From Alkalibacterium sp. AK22 (lineage in GTDB: Bacteria; Bacillota; Bacilli; Lactobacillales; Carnobacteriaceae_A), in the NCBI RefSeq assembly GCF_000585255.1, contig NZ_JANL01000008.1:1-64000 (forward strand): a DNA stretch of 64,000 nucleotides, given 5' to 3'. A model generated the notes under the pieces. The model was given only the letters and a program-made list of their open reading frames with translations. It did no database searches and had not been told where the DNA came from. Below are positions 21,347 through 32,797 of this stretch, one piece after another. How positions within the stretch are numbered: position 1 is the stretch's first letter; each line of letters starts with the position of its first letter. The position numbers and the translations under genes were made by a program.

Positions 21347-21381
21347 TTATTTGTACCCCTTTATTTAATTTTCTCTTGTAA

Positions 21382-21852
21382 TCAAAAATCGATAGCTAGT
21401 CTAGCTTTGGCTACACTTTCTTTGGATAGTTCGATCAGTTTCTTACGGGTCTTGAATTTTGTCTCGATTGTCAATTCTACACCATCAAAGGCTGTAAGGT
21501 AACCTTCAAGTGCATCCTGCCCCTCCACCTGACGGCTAAGGGTTAGATGGACATATTTGCCGACTGCTTTTTTCAGGTCATCATCACTCTTCAGGGGACG
21601 CTCTGCTCCTGGTGACGATACTTCCAGATAATAGGCATGAGGAATAGGATCCGGTTCAATTGAATCCAGTTTCTCGCCTACTTTTTCACTGAACAGGGCA
21701 CAGTCATCCAGGTCGATACCACCGTCTTTGTCGATATACAGTCTCAGAAACCAGTTTTTGCCTTCCTTAACATACTCCACATCCACCAGCTCATACCCCA
21801 GCTCATCTGCAACAGGGGCTGACAGTGTTTTGACTTTATCTATAGTGCTCAA
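21382..21852 (-). CDS. rimP: Ribosome maturation factor RimP
   Basis: Needed for 30S subunit maturation. About 156 residues, with the landmarks LGYELVDVEYVKEGKNWFLRL (here split: LGYELVDVEY and NWFLRLYIDKDGGIDLDDC), the LEVSSPGAERPLK motif and a C-terminal SH3-like domain. The start is ambiguous: GTG 21861 sits one base from its AGGAG site, while TTG 21852 (MSTIDKVK) is 10 bases from it, so I chose the latter. First gene of the nusA-infB unit; the polC terminator lies upstream. Confidence 0.92.
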   Translation of the reverse strand: MSTIDKVKTLSAPVADELGYELVDVEYVKEGKNWFLRLYIDKDGGIDLDDCALFSEKVGEKLDSIEPDPIPHAYYLEVSSPGAERPLKSDDDLKKAVGKYVHLTLSRQVEGQDALEGYLTAFDGVELTIETKFKTRKKLIELSKESVAKARLAIDF

Positions 21853-21908
21853 ACAGCTCACTCTCCTCTCAACTGAGTACAGTTTTCGATCGCAATCAAG
21901 GCTGTGAA

Positions 21909-21936
21909 AAAGAGTGAGCGGATTCGCTCACTCTTT
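21909..21936 (-). terminator. Rho-independent terminator after polC
   Basis: A perfect 12-bp stem (AAAGAGTGAGCG with CGCTCACTCTTT) around a 4-base loop. On the minus strand it continues TTTTTCACAG. It separates polC from rimP. Confidence 0.9.
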
Positions 21937-22011
21937 ACACCTTCTATCCCGCTCGATTCGTCTATAAGTGTACCATACTTGCCTAGGCATGGCAACTTAA
22001 AGGGGATACTG

Positions 22012-25000
22012 CTAGATATCAAAAAGGGACAACTGATTCTCGTCAGGCAAATGACTCAGCGCCTTATTAGCCTCAAGAAATTCCATTACTGTCTTGGATA
22101 CTTTCCCTCTTCTGGACAAATCCTCCTTGGACAAGAACGGCTCTTCCTCTCTTGCCTCAACAATAGCATTTGCTACACTTCCTCCAAGAGAAGGCACTGC
22201 ACGAAACGGCGCATATAAACTATTTTCTTCAATAGTAAAATCTGTGGCATGCGACTTATCCAGATCGACCATCTTGAACTCATAGCCACGCTCAACCATT
22301 TCATTTGCAAGTTCAAGGACGGTCAGCAGGTTCTTGTCTTTGGCCGTCGCATCCATGCCCTTGTCTGTAATTTCTTTAATTTTAGCCTTTATGGCATCCT
22401 TGCCTTTGCACATGGCCTCTAGGTCAAAATCGCTAGCTCGGATTGAGAAGTAGGCTGCATAATAGTAAAGCGGATAATGCACTTTAAAATAAGCTACCCT
22501 GAGTGCCATTAGCACATACGCCGTTGCATGGGCCTTAGGGAACATATACTTGATTTTCAAACAAGAATCTATATACCACTCAGGTACATCCTGTTCGCGC
22601 ATGGCAGCCTGCCATTCATCAGGAATCCCCCGGCCTTTACGAACATGCTCCATGATTTTGAAGGCAATATCGTCTTCCAGGCCTCTGTGTTGAAGATAGA
22701 CCATAATGTCATCACGACAGCCAATCACTTCTGCCAGCGGAATGTCATGTAGACGAATTAGCTCCTCTGCGTTACCTAGCCAGACGTCTGTTCCATGAGA
22801 AAGACCGGAAATCTGCAGCAGCTCGGCAAAGGTGTTGGGATTGGTCTGCTCCAGCATCTGGCGAACAAATCGTGTTCCGAATTCTGGAACACCCAGCGTA
22901 CCGGTCTTAGAATAAATCTGATCTTCTGTGACCCCCAGCACTTCCGTTCCACTGAACAGCTTCATAACGTCTGGATCATTGACCGGAATGTCCAAAGGAT
23001 CGATGCCGGACAGATCCTGCAGCATGCGGATCATAGTCGGATCATCATGTCCGAGAATATCAAGTTTGAGTACATTATCATGGATTGAATGAAAATCAAA
23101 ATGCGTCGTTTTCCACTTAGACTCCTGATCATCCGCAGGATACTGGATAGGAGAAAAATCATAGACATCCATATAATCAGGGATAACGATAATCCCTCCC
23201 GGATGTTGTCCACTGGTGCGCTTGACTCCAGTCAGTCCTTTAGCCAGACGGTCGACTTCTGCCGAACGGTAATGAAGCTGGTGGTCTCTTTCATAGCCTT
23301 TAACGAAACCAAAGGCTGTGCGGTCGGCGATGGTGCCTATTGTCCCAGCTCTAAATACATAGTCTTCACCAAAAAGCTCTTTTGTATAATGGTGGGCCGT
23401 TGCCTGATATTCTCCTGAGAAGTTCAGATCGATATCCGGCACTTTATCTCCTTTGAAACCTAAAAATGTTTCGAAGGGAATATCATGTCCGTCCCGGTAC
23501 ATCGGTTCCTTACAGCTTGGACAGTCTTTTTCGGGCAAGTCAAAGCCGGAACCGACTTCTCCAGCCGTAAAGAACTCAGAATGCCGGCATTTTTTACAAC
23601 GGTAATGCGGCGGCATAGGATTTACCTCTGTGATCCCTGTCATCGTAGCGACAAAGCTGGACCCTACCGACCCCCTTGATCCTACTAGGTAGCCGTCTTC
23701 GATGCTCTTGTGCACTAGCTTCTGTGAGATCAGATAGATAACAGAAAAGCCGTTACCAATAATACTATCAAGTTCTTTTTCCAGACGAGCCTCAATAATT
23801 TCCGGCAGCGGATCCCCATACAGACTATGAGCCATGTTGTAGCTCATCTGACGGATCTCTTCTTCCGCACCTTCCATTTTTGGTGTGTATAGTTCCTTCT
23901 TGACAGGTGTGATGCCTTCTTCAATCTGCTCATTCAATTGATGAGGGTTGTCAATGACAAGCTCTTTCGCTTTATCTTCACCAAGGAAGCGAAAGGCGGA
24001 CAGCATCTCTTCCGTTGTTCTGAAATGAACAGACGGATTTTTCCCACTGGAAGATGAAAATTGAGAGCTTTGAGTCTCCAGAAGAATATCGCGGTAAACA
24101 GCATCTTCAGGATGGATGTAGTGTACATTACCAGTGGCTATAACTGGCTTGTTCAGCTCTTCTCCCAGCTGGATGATGTTTCGGATAATATCCTCCAGAT
24201 CTGATTCGTTTCTGACTAGTTCCCGCTCGATTAAGTCACTGTAGACTTCTTTGGGCATGATTTCGAGATAATCATAGTAGCCAGCTTTCTCTTTGGCTTC
24301 TTCATAACCCTTCTGCATCATCGCTTCAAAAACTTCCCCTTTAGCACAGCCGGCTCCTACGATTATTCCTTCGCGGTGCTTTTCCAGAACCGATCGGGGT
24401 AGCCGAGGTACGCGGTAAAAGTAATCAACAAGCGACGTTGAAATAATCTTAAACAAATTTTTCAGGCCCGCCTGCGAACTGGCCCAGAGCGTTACATGAC
24501 TGGGTCTGGAACGTTTGTATGCATCGCCTTCTCCCATAAATCGGTTAAGCTGATCATGGTAGTGAATATCCTCTTCTTCTTTGGCTTTTTTGACAAAAAT
24601 CCACAGCAGGTGACCAGTGGTCTGGGCATCATAAATAGCCCGGTGATGCTGCTCCAAGTTAACTTTGAAGCGCTTGGCAAGAGTATTTAACCGGTGACTC
24701 TTGAACGTGGGATTGATGAAACGTGAAAATTCCAATGTGTCAATAACCGGCAGTTGGGAAGAGTCCATCCCGTGTTTTTTGTAGGCGGTATTTAGAAAGC
24801 CCATATCAAAGGATGCGTTGTGAGCAACCAGCACGGTGTCTTCTGCAAAGGCCTTGAAAGCCTGCAGGACCTCTTTTTCCGATTTTGATCCTTGAACCAT
24901 GTCATCGGTAATCCCCGTCAGCTGTATCGTTGTTTCTGACAGGAGGTGACCAGGGTCGATAAACTCCTGAAATTCTTCGATGATGTTTCCCTTGTGCATT

Positions 25001-26346
25001 TTTACGGCAGCTAGCTCAATGATGCTGTCGTAAATGGCAGAAAGCCCGGTTGTCTCCACGTCAAAGACCACATACGTCGCGTCTCCTAAGTCGAGATGCT
25101 GTTCGTTGTAAGCAACAGGAACCCCGTCATCGACCAAGTTGGCTTCAAGACCATAAATGATCTTCACTCCATTTTTTTCACCTGCCTGATGCGCTTCCGG
25201 GTAAGACTGCCCCACTCCATGATCGGTAATGGCAATGGCCTTGTGTCCCCACTTGGCTGCCTGGGCAACAAGGTCAGTTGCACTGGCAGTTGCGTCCATC
25301 TGGCTCATATTCGTATGTGCATGCAGTTCGATCCGTTTCTTTTTCCCTTCATAAAGATCCTCGCGACTCTCATGAAAAGTCTGCATGATGTCCTGGGCGT
25401 TCATGACCAGATCACGCATAAAGGTGTCTTCCTGTATACTTCCGCGTACCTTGACCCACATGCCGGGCTTAATGGCTTCAAACATCTGCTCATCCTGCTC
25501 ATTGTTTGAAAACTTCTTGCAAGTGAAAGAAGAGGAATAATCTGTAATTTTAAGCAGTAGCAGCTTTCTGCCTGAACGTAGTTCACGGACTTCAGAATCA
25601 AAAACATATCCTTCCAAAACAAGACGCCGCTCTTCTTCCACGATATCGATCATTTGGGTCACTTCATCTCCAGCAGCTATAGCCCGCCCAAGTTTGACTG
25701 GACCATTAACGTCACTGCTGTTTCTCGTCTCTTTTTTCTTTTCAACAGTTTCAACCAAGCGTGTGTACTCTTGCGCCATCAACTGGTCGCTTTCTTCTTT
25801 TCTCTGCTTAAACTCTTCAACTTTTTCCATGCTGGCCTTAGCATCCACAATCGGTTTGACTACAAAGCGTTCTGGAAATCCAAGAGAATGATATGCAGCA
25901 GATATTTTAGGTAGAAATTCTTTTTCATATTTGTCATAAGTCAGCTCCTGATCAATAATCAGCAGCCATCTGCCCTCCTGCTTTACCGGATAAGTGCTGC
26001 TTAAAAGCTGGTTGCAGATAGGAGAATCCACTTTACTTCTGCCACAGGCAGCCGGCCAGTAGTCCTTTACCTGCTTTTCGCTCACTTCCGGCTCACTGGC
26101 CTGAATAAAGAGCTCGACTTCACATATAGACCGGAAGGATTCACGAATCGCATGATTTAAGGTAACATATAAGCGAAACGGAAGAATATTCGGAAAAAGA
26201 AGTGAAATATCCCATTTCTTCTGGTTTTTGTGGACAGTGACTGCTTCCACTTCTCCCTTGGACAGTATTTCCCGATCTTCTTCTGACAGGTCGATGTTTA
26301 CCTGAGCAAGCAGTGTCTGAAACAGTTCAGCTTTGTTTAAACTCAA
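22012..26346 (-). CDS. polC: DNA polymerase III alpha subunit, PolC type
   Basis: Main replicative DNA polymerase of Gram-positive bacteria with built-in 3'-5' exonuclease. The 1444-residue protein shows, in order: an N-terminal domain and OB fold, a PHP domain beginning [14 protein letters not shown] split by the exonuclease insertion ([32 protein letters not shown]), a zinc-binding cluster ([18 protein letters not shown]), and the palm with [12 protein letters not shown] and [10 protein letters not shown]. The start codon is TTG at 26346, with AAGGG 7 bases upstream. It is monocistronic by its flanking terminators. Confidence 0.97.
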   Translation of the reverse strand: MSLNKAELFQTLLAQVNIDLSEEDREILSKGEVEAVTVHKNQKKWDISLLFPNILPFRLYVTLNHAIRESFRSICEVELFIQASEPEVSEKQVKDYWPAACGRSKVDSPICNQLLSSTYPVKQEGRWLLIIDQELTYDKYEKEFLPKISAAYHSLGFPERFVVKPIVDAKASMEKVEEFKQRKEESDQLMAQEYTRLVETVEKKKETRNSSDVNGPVKLGRAIAAGDEVTQMIDIVEEERRLVLEGYVFDSEVRELRSGRKLLLLKITDYSSSFTCKKFSNNEQDEQMFEAIKPGMWVKVRGSIQEDTFMRDLVMNAQDIMQTFHESREDLYEGKKKRIELHAHTNMSQMDATASATDLVAQAAKWGHKAIAITDHGVGQSYPEAHQAGEKNGVKIIYGLEANLVDDGVPVAYNEQHLDLGDATYVVFDVETTGLSAIYDSIIELAAVKMHKGNIIEEFQEFIDPGHLLSETTIQLTGITDDMVQGSKSEKEVLQAFKAFAEDTVLVAHNASFDMGFLNTAYKKHGMDSSQLPVIDTLEFSRFINPTFKSHRLNTLAKRFKVNLEQHHRAIYDAQTTGHLLWIFVKKAKEEEDIHYHDQLNRFMGEGDAYKRSRPSHVTLWASSQAGLKNLFKIISTSLVDYFYRVPRLPRSVLEKHREGIIVGAGCAKGEVFEAMMQKGYEEAKEKAGYYDYLEIMPKEVYSDLIERELVRNESDLEDIIRNIIQLGEELNKPVIATGNVHYIHPEDAVYRDILLETQSSQFSSSSGKNPSVHFRTTEEMLSAFRFLGEDKAKELVIDNPHQLNEQIEEGITPVKKELYTPKMEGAEEEIRQMSYNMAHSLYGDPLPEIIEARLEKELDSIIGNGFSVIYLISQKLVHKSIEDGYLVGSRGSVGSSFVATMTGITEVNPMPPHYRCKKCRHSEFFTAGEVGSGFDLPEKDCPSCKEPMYRDGHDIPFETFLGFKGDKVPDIDLNFSGEYQATAHHYTKELFGEDYVFRAGTIGTIADRTAFGFVKGYERDHQLHYRSAEVDRLAKGLTGVKRTSGQHPGGIIVIPDYMDVYDFSPIQYPADDQESKWKTTHFDFHSIHDNVLKLDILGHDDPTMIRMLQDLSGIDPLDIPVNDPDVMKLFSGTEVLGVTEDQIYSKTGTLGVPEFGTRFVRQMLEQTNPNTFAELLQISGLSHGTDVWLGNAEELIRLHDIPLAEVIGCRDDIMVYLQHRGLEDDIAFKIMEHVRKGRGIPDEWQAAMREQDVPEWYIDSCLKIKYMFPKAHATAYVLMALRVAYFKVHYPLYYYAAYFSIRASDFDLEAMCKGKDAIKAKIKEITDKGMDATAKDKNLLTVLELANEMVERGYEFKMVDLDKSHATDFTIEENSLYAPFRAVPSLGGSVANAIVEAREEEPFLSKEDLSRRGKVSKTVMEFLEANKALSHLPDENQLSLFDI

Positions 26347-26390
26347 TTCATTACCCTTCTTTCTGTGTCATTAATGATTCGGGCATATAG

Positions 26391-26417
26391 AAAACTGAGA
26401 CACGAGTGCCTCAGTTT
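26391..26417 (-). terminator. Terminator after proS
   Basis: On the minus strand AAACTGAG pairs with CTCAGTTT (loop about 11 bases) followed by TTTTC. It lies between the proS stop and the polC start. Confidence 0.75.
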
Positions 26418-26429
26418 CCTGTTGTACTT

Positions 26430-28166
<1,737 letters not shown>

Positions 28167-29435
28167 TTAGTTTAAAAAGAATGTCTGTATATCGTTCCAA
28201 GTAACAAGCAGCATCAGAATAAGCAGGAAAAGGACACCTATCAGAGTGATGTAGCCTTCCTTTTCCGGACTGATAGGTTTTTTTCGAATGCCTTCAATCA
28301 CATTCAAAAGCAGCTTGCCTCCGTCCAGTGCCGGTATAGGCAGCAGATTCATGATTCCAAGGTTTACACTGAGAAAACCGATCCAGCTGATCAGACCTAA
28401 GGCCCCGGTCTGAACAACTGCTTCAGTTGTAGCATAAATCGCCACAGGGCCGCCGAGCTGGTCCACACTGAAACCACCGGTAAAAAAAGATCCCAGCAAG
28501 CCAAAAATTTGAGTCACGATAAAGAATGTTTCTGTAAAGCCGAAAACAATTCTGGCTCCCAAACTTTCATCTATATACGCCTCAATACCGATACGCCCGA
28601 TCGTCTGGTCTTCCACTTCTTCAGCCGCAGGTGTAATGGCGGTTTCGGTAGTTTCTCCTGATTCTCTCTCTATTTCAAATGATAATTCCTGTTCAGGATT
28701 TTCGCCAATCACAGTGACCAGCTGACTCCAGCTGCCGACGGGCTCACCGTCGATTGCTGTGATTCGGTCTCCTGTTTCTAATTGAGCTTCAGCTGCAGGT
28801 GTATTTTCAGATACCGCTCCAATCAACGGTTCATTTGACCGTACCCCTCCCTGTAAAAAAGCAAGTAGGGTAAACGCCAGAATGGCCAGAATAAAGTTGT
28901 TTAACGGACCGGCGAAATTCGTCAGCATCCGGTTGAATAAAGACGCACTCTGGAATTGCCTGTCTCTCGGTGCAATCTGGATCATCGTTCCATCTTTTTC
29001 AATCAGAAGAGCATCCCGGTCAACAGCATATCGCTTCTCTTCTTTTTCGAATCCTATACGGCCAGCTATGAACAGCTCGTCATCGAAGTCAAAGGAAGTC
29101 ACTTCAAGCGGAACCGTATCTATGGCTCCTTCCTTAGGCTGCAAGTCAATTCGCTGCACGTTTTCCTGTTCTCCAAGCGTTAGCTGAACTGCCATGCCGG
29201 GTCTCAAGTCTGCTTCTTCTTCGTAACCCGCCATGCGGACGTAACCTCCGACAGGCAGCAGCCTGATTGTATAGGTTGTCTCACCTTTGCGATGGTGGAA
29301 AATCTTGGGTCCAAAGCCTATGGCGAATTCACGGACAAGTATACCCGCCCGTTTCGCAAAATAGAAATGACCGAATTCATGGATCACAACGATAACTCCA
29401 AAAACCAGTGCAAATGCTAATATTGTCTGAATCAT
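28167..29435 (-). CDS. rseP: Site-2 intramembrane zinc metalloprotease RseP/RasP
   Basis: Membrane protease of the M50 family that cleaves transmembrane substrates such as anti-sigma factors and, in LAB, peptide pheromone precursors (Eep). The 422-residue protein has the zinc-binding HEFGHF in the first membrane helix (His at 19 and 23), a second helix near 175-195, a PDZ domain (about 200-280, DRITAIDGEPVGSW), and the third zinc ligand region NLLPIPALDGGKLL near 355. A final hydrophobic helix ends the protein. It lies between cdsA and proS. Confidence 0.95.
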   Translation of the reverse strand: MIQTILAFALVFGVIVVIHEFGHFYFAKRAGILVREFAIGFGPKIFHHRKGETTYTIRLLPVGGYVRMAGYEEEADLRPGMAVQLTLGEQENVQRIDLQPKEGAIDTVPLEVTSFDFDDELFIAGRIGFEKEEKRYAVDRDALLIEKDGTMIQIAPRDRQFQSASLFNRMLTNFAGPLNNFILAILAFTLLAFLQGGVRSNEPLIGAVSENTPAAEAQLETGDRITAIDGEPVGSWSQLVTVIGENPEQELSFEIERESGETTETAITPAAEEVEDQTIGRIGIEAYIDESLGARIVFGFTETFFIVTQIFGLLGSFFTGGFSVDQLGGPVAIYATTEAVVQTGALGLISWIGFLSVNLGIMNLLPIPALDGGKLLLNVIEGIRKKPISPEKEGYITLIGVLFLLILMLLVTWNDIQTFFLN

Positions 29436-29452
29436 ATTCGTGCTCCTTTAAG

Positions 29453-30232
29453 TCATAGTAGTCCGATGAGGAACAGGACGTTCAACACAAGCAGCAGACT
29501 GTCAAAACGATCCAGGATGCCGCCGTGTCCAGGAAGCAAGTTACCTGAGTCCTTCACTTCGTGTTCCCTTTTAATCTTCGATTCGATCAGATCGCCCAGT
29601 TGTCCGGCTGCAGATACCAGCACCGTGAAGCCCAGAGAAAGCAGGTAGGAGTTAAACAAAGGGAAAAATACTAGGTAGACTGCACTTACAAGAGTAGCTA
29701 CACCTGTTCCTCCAACAGCACCTTCGATTGTCTTATTCGGTGAGATTGTTGGAGCCAGTTTGTTTTTTCCCCATTCCCTGCCGATCAGAAAAGCCCCTGA
29801 GTCCGTAACCCAAATCACAATAAGGACCAGCACAAGAACCGTCAGATCCAGGTCTCTTAAAGCCACAAATGAGTGAAATCCAATTCCGATATAGGTCATC
29901 ATCAGTGTCAGTATTCCGATTTGGCTGATCTTAAGTTTCGATTGTCTGATTGAGTAGGCTAGAAGTAAAACGGCTGCCAGCAAAATAATTTTTGCAATGA
30001 CTTGCTCACCCATCACAGGCTGCAGACGTTCGCTGAAAACAATCGCCAGTGCCCCACTTCCAGTCAGTATGGACGGGAAAGACCCGACCTTTAGTTTGTT
30101 CATTTGTATAAATTCGGTCTGACCCAGCAAAGCAGCAAGTCCCATCAGGACCTCCAGCGGCCAAGAACCTATCCCAACAATGGGGATGAAGAGCATCAGA
30201 GCGATAACAGCAGTAATGACTCGTTTAGACAT
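29453..30232 (-). CDS. cdsA: Phosphatidate cytidylyltransferase
   Basis: Integral membrane enzyme making CDP-diacylglycerol, precursor of phosphatidylglycerol and cardiolipin. The 259-residue protein has about seven hydrophobic segments and the CdsA signature in LAPTISPNKTIEGAVGG (about 163-180), with the C-terminal SAAGQLGDLIESKIKREHEVKDSG region split here as GQLGDLIESKIKRE and VKDSGNLLPGHGGILDRFDS. It stands directly between uppS and rseP, so lipid-carrier, phospholipid and membrane-protease functions share one transcript. Confidence 0.95.
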   Translation of the reverse strand: MSKRVITAVIALMLFIPIVGIGSWPLEVLMGLAALLGQTEFIQMNKLKVGSFPSILTGSGALAIVFSERLQPVMGEQVIAKIILLAAVLLLAYSIRQSKLKISQIGILTLMMTYIGIGFHSFVALRDLDLTVLVLVLIVIWVTDSGAFLIGREWGKNKLAPTISPNKTIEGAVGGTGVATLVSAVYLVFFPLFNSYLLSLGFTVLVSAAGQLGDLIESKIKREHEVKDSGNLLPGHGGILDRFDSLLLVLNVLFLIGLL

Positions 30233-30257
30233 GCGTTCCCCTCGGCTTTCTTATTAT

Positions 30258-30983
30258 TTATACAGCCCCGTATCGGCGCTGTCTGTTTTTGTAGCTCAGG
30301 AGAGCCTCATCTAGAACATCCCCGTTAAATTCAGGCCAAAGCAGGTCCGAGAAATAAAATTCACTGTATGCGTTCTGCCAAAGCAAGAAATTGCTCAGCC
30401 GCTGCTCTCCGCTGCTCCTGATTAATAGATCGACATCCTGGTAGGGACTGATTGACTCTGTAAACAAATGCTGTTCAATCAAGCTCTCATTAATTTCTTT
30501 CACGTTTATTTCTCCAGCAACTACTTTTTGACAAATAGCTTGAGTGGCCTTGGCAATTTCAGCCCGACTGCCATAATTAAAAGCAAAATTAAGAATCATT
30601 CCTGTATTGTCTTTAGTTTCTTCCATAGCTTTGTATATGGCCTTTTTTGTGGATGCTGGTACTTTTTCCGGAAAGCCAATCATATTGACTCGTACATTCT
30701 TTTCCTGAAGTTCAGGAACAAAACGGTCAAAAAAGCGGATAGGCAATTGCATAAGAAAGTGAACTTCCTGAGGGGGCCTTTTCCAGTTTTCCGTGGAGAA
30801 AGCATATAAAGTCAGAACTTTGATGCCACGCTCACTTGCCCGGATAGTGACCCGGCGAACAGCTTCCATCCCTTCCTCATGTCCGTACTTTCTAGGTTTT
30901 CCCAGCTGTTCAGCCCAGCGGCCGTTGCCATCCATGATCATGGCTACGTGATTAGGTACGCTTATTTCAGTATTCTCAGCCAT
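30258..30983 (-). CDS. uppS: Isoprenyl (undecaprenyl) diphosphate synthase
   Basis: Cis-prenyltransferase that makes the C55 undecaprenyl diphosphate carrier for cell-wall polymers. The 241-residue protein has the catalytic Asp18 in MIMDGNGRWA, LYAFSTENWKRP, FNYGSRAEI, and DLLIRSSGEQRLSNFLLWQ with the ELYF-type YSEFYFSD segment. First gene of the uppS-cdsA-rseP-proS unit. The start is unusual: no ribosome site lies directly before ATG 30983. The nearest, GGAGGG (31009-31014), is 25 bases away, with a 15-base hairpin between. Confidence 0.95.
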   Translation of the reverse strand: MAENTEISVPNHVAMIMDGNGRWAEQLGKPRKYGHEEGMEAVRRVTIRASERGIKVLTLYAFSTENWKRPPQEVHFLMQLPIRFFDRFVPELQEKNVRVNMIGFPEKVPASTKKAIYKAMEETKDNTGMILNFAFNYGSRAEIAKATQAICQKVVAGEINVKEINESLIEQHLFTESISPYQDVDLLIRSSGEQRLSNFLLWQNAYSEFYFSDLLWPEFNGDVLDEALLSYKNRQRRYGAV

Positions 30984-30990
30984 AATATTC

Positions 30991-31014
30991 GGTGTCGTCT
31001 ACACCATGCCCTCC
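30991..31014 (-). promoter_or_regulatory. Distant uppS ribosome binding site with intervening hairpin
   Basis: GGAGGG (31009-31014) lies 25 bases before the uppS ATG. GGTGT (minus strand 31005-31001) and ACACC (30995-30991) can pair across a 5-base loop; removing that hairpin leaves 10 bases between site and start. A three-codon frame ATG GTG TAG (31007-30999), in frame with uppS, sits against the ribosome site. Confidence 0.5.
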
Positions 31015-31039
31015 TATTTAGTGAATATACATCTCCTCT

Positions 31040-31045
31040 ATTGTA
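31040..31045 (-). promoter_or_regulatory. Possible -10 box for uppS operon
   Basis: TACAAT on the minus strand, 56 bases upstream of the uppS start. No convincing -35 is seen at 17 bases, so confidence is modest. Confidence 0.4.
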
Positions 31046-31129
31046 GTAAAAATCAGACGAGATTACCATAACAATCCGTGTTTCCCCGGATATATAGAAA
31101 ACCTTATATTTTTAGTATGTAAATTTATT

Positions 31130-31138
31130 TGCTATAAT
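31130..31138 (+). promoter_or_regulatory. Extended -10 promoter of the small ORF
   Basis: TGC followed by TATAAT (31133-31138), a consensus extended -10. The -35 region is weak (TTTTAG or TTTTTA), as is usual for this promoter type. The small ORF starts 43 bases downstream. Confidence 0.65.
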
Positions 31139-31181
31139 TGAAGCAGTTCCATTATCATTCTACAATCAAGGAGGACTGTTC

Positions 31182-31271
31182 ATGCAGCGTTTAAAAAAAT
31201 ACATTGTCAGTATCATCGTCACTTCAGTGGTGACCAAGCTAGTCAATAAATACATCATCAGCAAGTTATAA
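31182..31271 (+). CDS. Small cationic amphipathic peptide, 29 residues
   Basis: I do not recognise this gene. ATG 31182 is preceded by AAGGAGG with a 7-base gap, and the frame runs 29 codons to TAA. The product begins MQRLKKYIVS and ends YIISKL. It has six Lys/Arg (residues 3, 5, 6, 19, 23, 28), no acidic residue, no Cys and no Trp. Polar residues recur at 10, 14-15, 18-19, 22-23 and 27-28, so one helix would carry a hydrophobic face of Ile, Val and Leu and a basic face. It has its own promoter and a terminator hairpin, is divergent from uppS and converges on frr. Candidates are a leaderless bacteriocin-like or membrane-acting peptide, a type I toxin, or a small membrane regulator. Confidence 0.6.
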   Translation: MQRLKKYIVSIIVTSVVTKLVNKYIISKL

Positions 31272-31285
31272 TCTATTAAAAATAA

Positions 31286-31362
31286 GAAAAGAGAGTCTGC
31301 TTGTATCTTTAAGGTTATGGTACGTTTCAACCTAAAGATTTACATGCGACTCTCCTTTTTTA
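31286..31362. terminator. Bidirectional terminator between the small ORF and frr
   Basis: A long imperfect hairpin: GAGAGTC (31291-31297) pairs with GACTCTC (31348-31354), and inside it GTATCTTT and AAGGTT pair with AACCT and AAAGATTTAC. The plus strand then reads CTTTTTTTATT and the minus strand TTTTCTTATTTTT, so it can end both the small ORF transcript and the rpsB-side pyrH-frr transcript. Confidence 0.75.
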
Positions 31363-31920
31363 TTATCCTTCCAGAATTTCTTTTTCTTTTTCTTCGGATA
31401 ATTTATCTATAGCTTTAACACTGGCGTTTGTCAACTTCTGCACTTCTTCTTCGTAGCTGTGCAGATCATCTTTAGTCAGGTCGCCATCTTTCTCGGCTTT
31501 TTTCAAAGAGTCCATTGCATCGCGGCGAATGTTACGGACAGCAACCTTGGCACTTTCAGATTCTTTGCCTACTTGCTTGGCAATTTCTTTTCTTCGCTCT
31601 TCGGTCAGAGCAGGTACGACCAGTCGAATAACGTTTCCGTCATTTGCCGGTGGAATTCCAATATCTGACTGATTGATGGCTTTTTCGATATCTCCAAGAG
31701 CAGATTTATCGTATGGGGTAATTAGAAGCACGCGGGCTTCAGGAACAGAAATTTGCGCCAGCTGATTTAAAGGAGTGGGCGCTCCATAATAATCAATGCT
31801 GATTCGGTTCAGTAAGCTTGGGTTTGCGCGTCCGGCACGGATACCACCCAATTCTCTGACATAGGCCTGCTCAGCCTTCTTCATTCTTTCCTGGGTATCT
31901 TTCATTACTGCATCTGTCAC
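31363..31920 (-). CDS. frr: Ribosome recycling factor
   Basis: Splits post-termination ribosomes together with EF-G. The 185-residue protein has the three-helix-bundle sequence typical of the family: [15 protein letters not shown], the small beta domain with [20 protein letters not shown] (given as [12 protein letters not shown]), [12 protein letters not shown], and [15 protein letters not shown]. The start is GTG 31920, with AGGAGG 8 bases upstream; its first base is the last base of the pyrH stop codon. It is the last gene of the pyrH-frr unit. Confidence 0.97.
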   Translation of the reverse strand: MTDAVMKDTQERMKKAEQAYVRELGGIRAGRANPSLLNRISIDYYGAPTPLNQLAQISVPEARVLLITPYDKSALGDIEKAINQSDIGIPPANDGNVIRLVVPALTEERRKEIAKQVGKESESAKVAVRNIRRDAMDSLKKAEKDGDLTKDDLHSYEEEVQKLTNASVKAIDKLSEEKEKEILEG

Positions 31921-32645
31921 TATTTTTTCCTCCTAACGGTTGTACCAATCGTTTCACCGAGGGTGGCACGTTTGATATTGCCTTTTTCGTTCAAATTGAA
32001 AACAACTAGAGGGATGTCGTTGTCCATACTCAAGGACGACGCTGTCGTATCCATAACCTGAAGAGATTTGTTGATGATATCCAGATACGTCAATTCCTCA
32101 TATTTGACAGCACTCTTATCAATGTTCGGGTCAGCTGAATACACACCGTCAACGTTGTTCTTAGCCATCATGATGACATCAGCGTGCATTTCTGCGGCTC
32201 TAAGTGCTGCTGTTGTATCCGTAGAAAAATAGGGATTACCTGTTCCACCGGCAAAGATAACTACGCGTCCTTTTTCCAGGTGGCGCATCGCTTTTCTACG
32301 AATATAAGGCTCGGCCACTTGACGCATCTCAATTGATGTCTGAACACGAGTGGGTACCCCCGTTTTTTCCAGTGAATCCTGAAGAGCCAATGCATTCATG
32401 ATTGTAGCAATCATACCCATGTAATCAGCCTGAGACCGCTCCATTCCCATCTCGGCTCCAACATGTCCACGCCAGATGTTACCTCCGCCTACTACAATGG
32501 CAATTTCAACACCTAATTCGTGTACGCCTTTGATTTCTTGGCAGATCTCCTCGATTGTCGGCGGCTGTATGCCAAAACCGGCATCTCCTGCCAGTGCTTC
32601 TCCACTCAGCTTCAGAACGATTCGTTTGTATTTCGGTTCATCCAT
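31920..32645 (-). CDS. pyrH: UMP kinase
   Basis: Hexameric amino-acid-kinase-fold enzyme phosphorylating UMP to UDP, regulated by UTP and GTP in the family. The 241-residue protein begins [18 protein letters not shown] and has [10 protein letters not shown], the [16 protein letters not shown] segment, [20 protein letters not shown] and [15 protein letters not shown]. Start at ATG 32645, with GGAGGG 7 bases upstream, in preference to a longer frame to 32687. It overlaps frr by one base. The usual tsf neighbour is displaced by the fumarate reductase gene. Confidence 0.96.
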   Translation of the reverse strand: MDEPKYKRIVLKLSGEALAGDAGFGIQPPTIEEICQEIKGVHELGVEIAIVVGGGNIWRGHVGAEMGMERSQADYMGMIATIMNALALQDSLEKTGVPTRVQTSIEMRQVAEPYIRRKAMRHLEKGRVVIFAGGTGNPYFSTDTTAALRAAEMHADVIMMAKNNVDGVYSADPNIDKSAVKYEELTYLDIINKSLQVMDTTASSLSMDNDIPLVVFNLNEKGNIKRATLGETIGTTVRRKK

Positions 32646-32677
32646 ATAATCTTTCCCTCCATAATTCATACATAAAC

Positions 32678-32683
32678 ATTCTA
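32678..32683 (-). promoter_or_regulatory. Extended -10 promoter of pyrH-frr
   Basis: TGG then TAGAAT on the minus strand, 33 bases before the pyrH start. The -35 is weak. It fits pyrH-frr having its own promoter after the insertion that parts it from tsf. Confidence 0.55.
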
Positions 32684-32797
32684 CCACATAACCAGTTCAA
32701 GGTCATCAAAAAATCAACCTGCTGTACGATTCATGCTCGCTATACCGAGAGCCTGATTCTCTCACTCGTTTGTTACTGGTTTAAACAATCGGACTGC

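Noticed and set aside
26347-26365. An ATG just before the polC TTG start
   Set aside because: It is out of frame and stops after two codons; the TTG has the well-spaced ribosome site.
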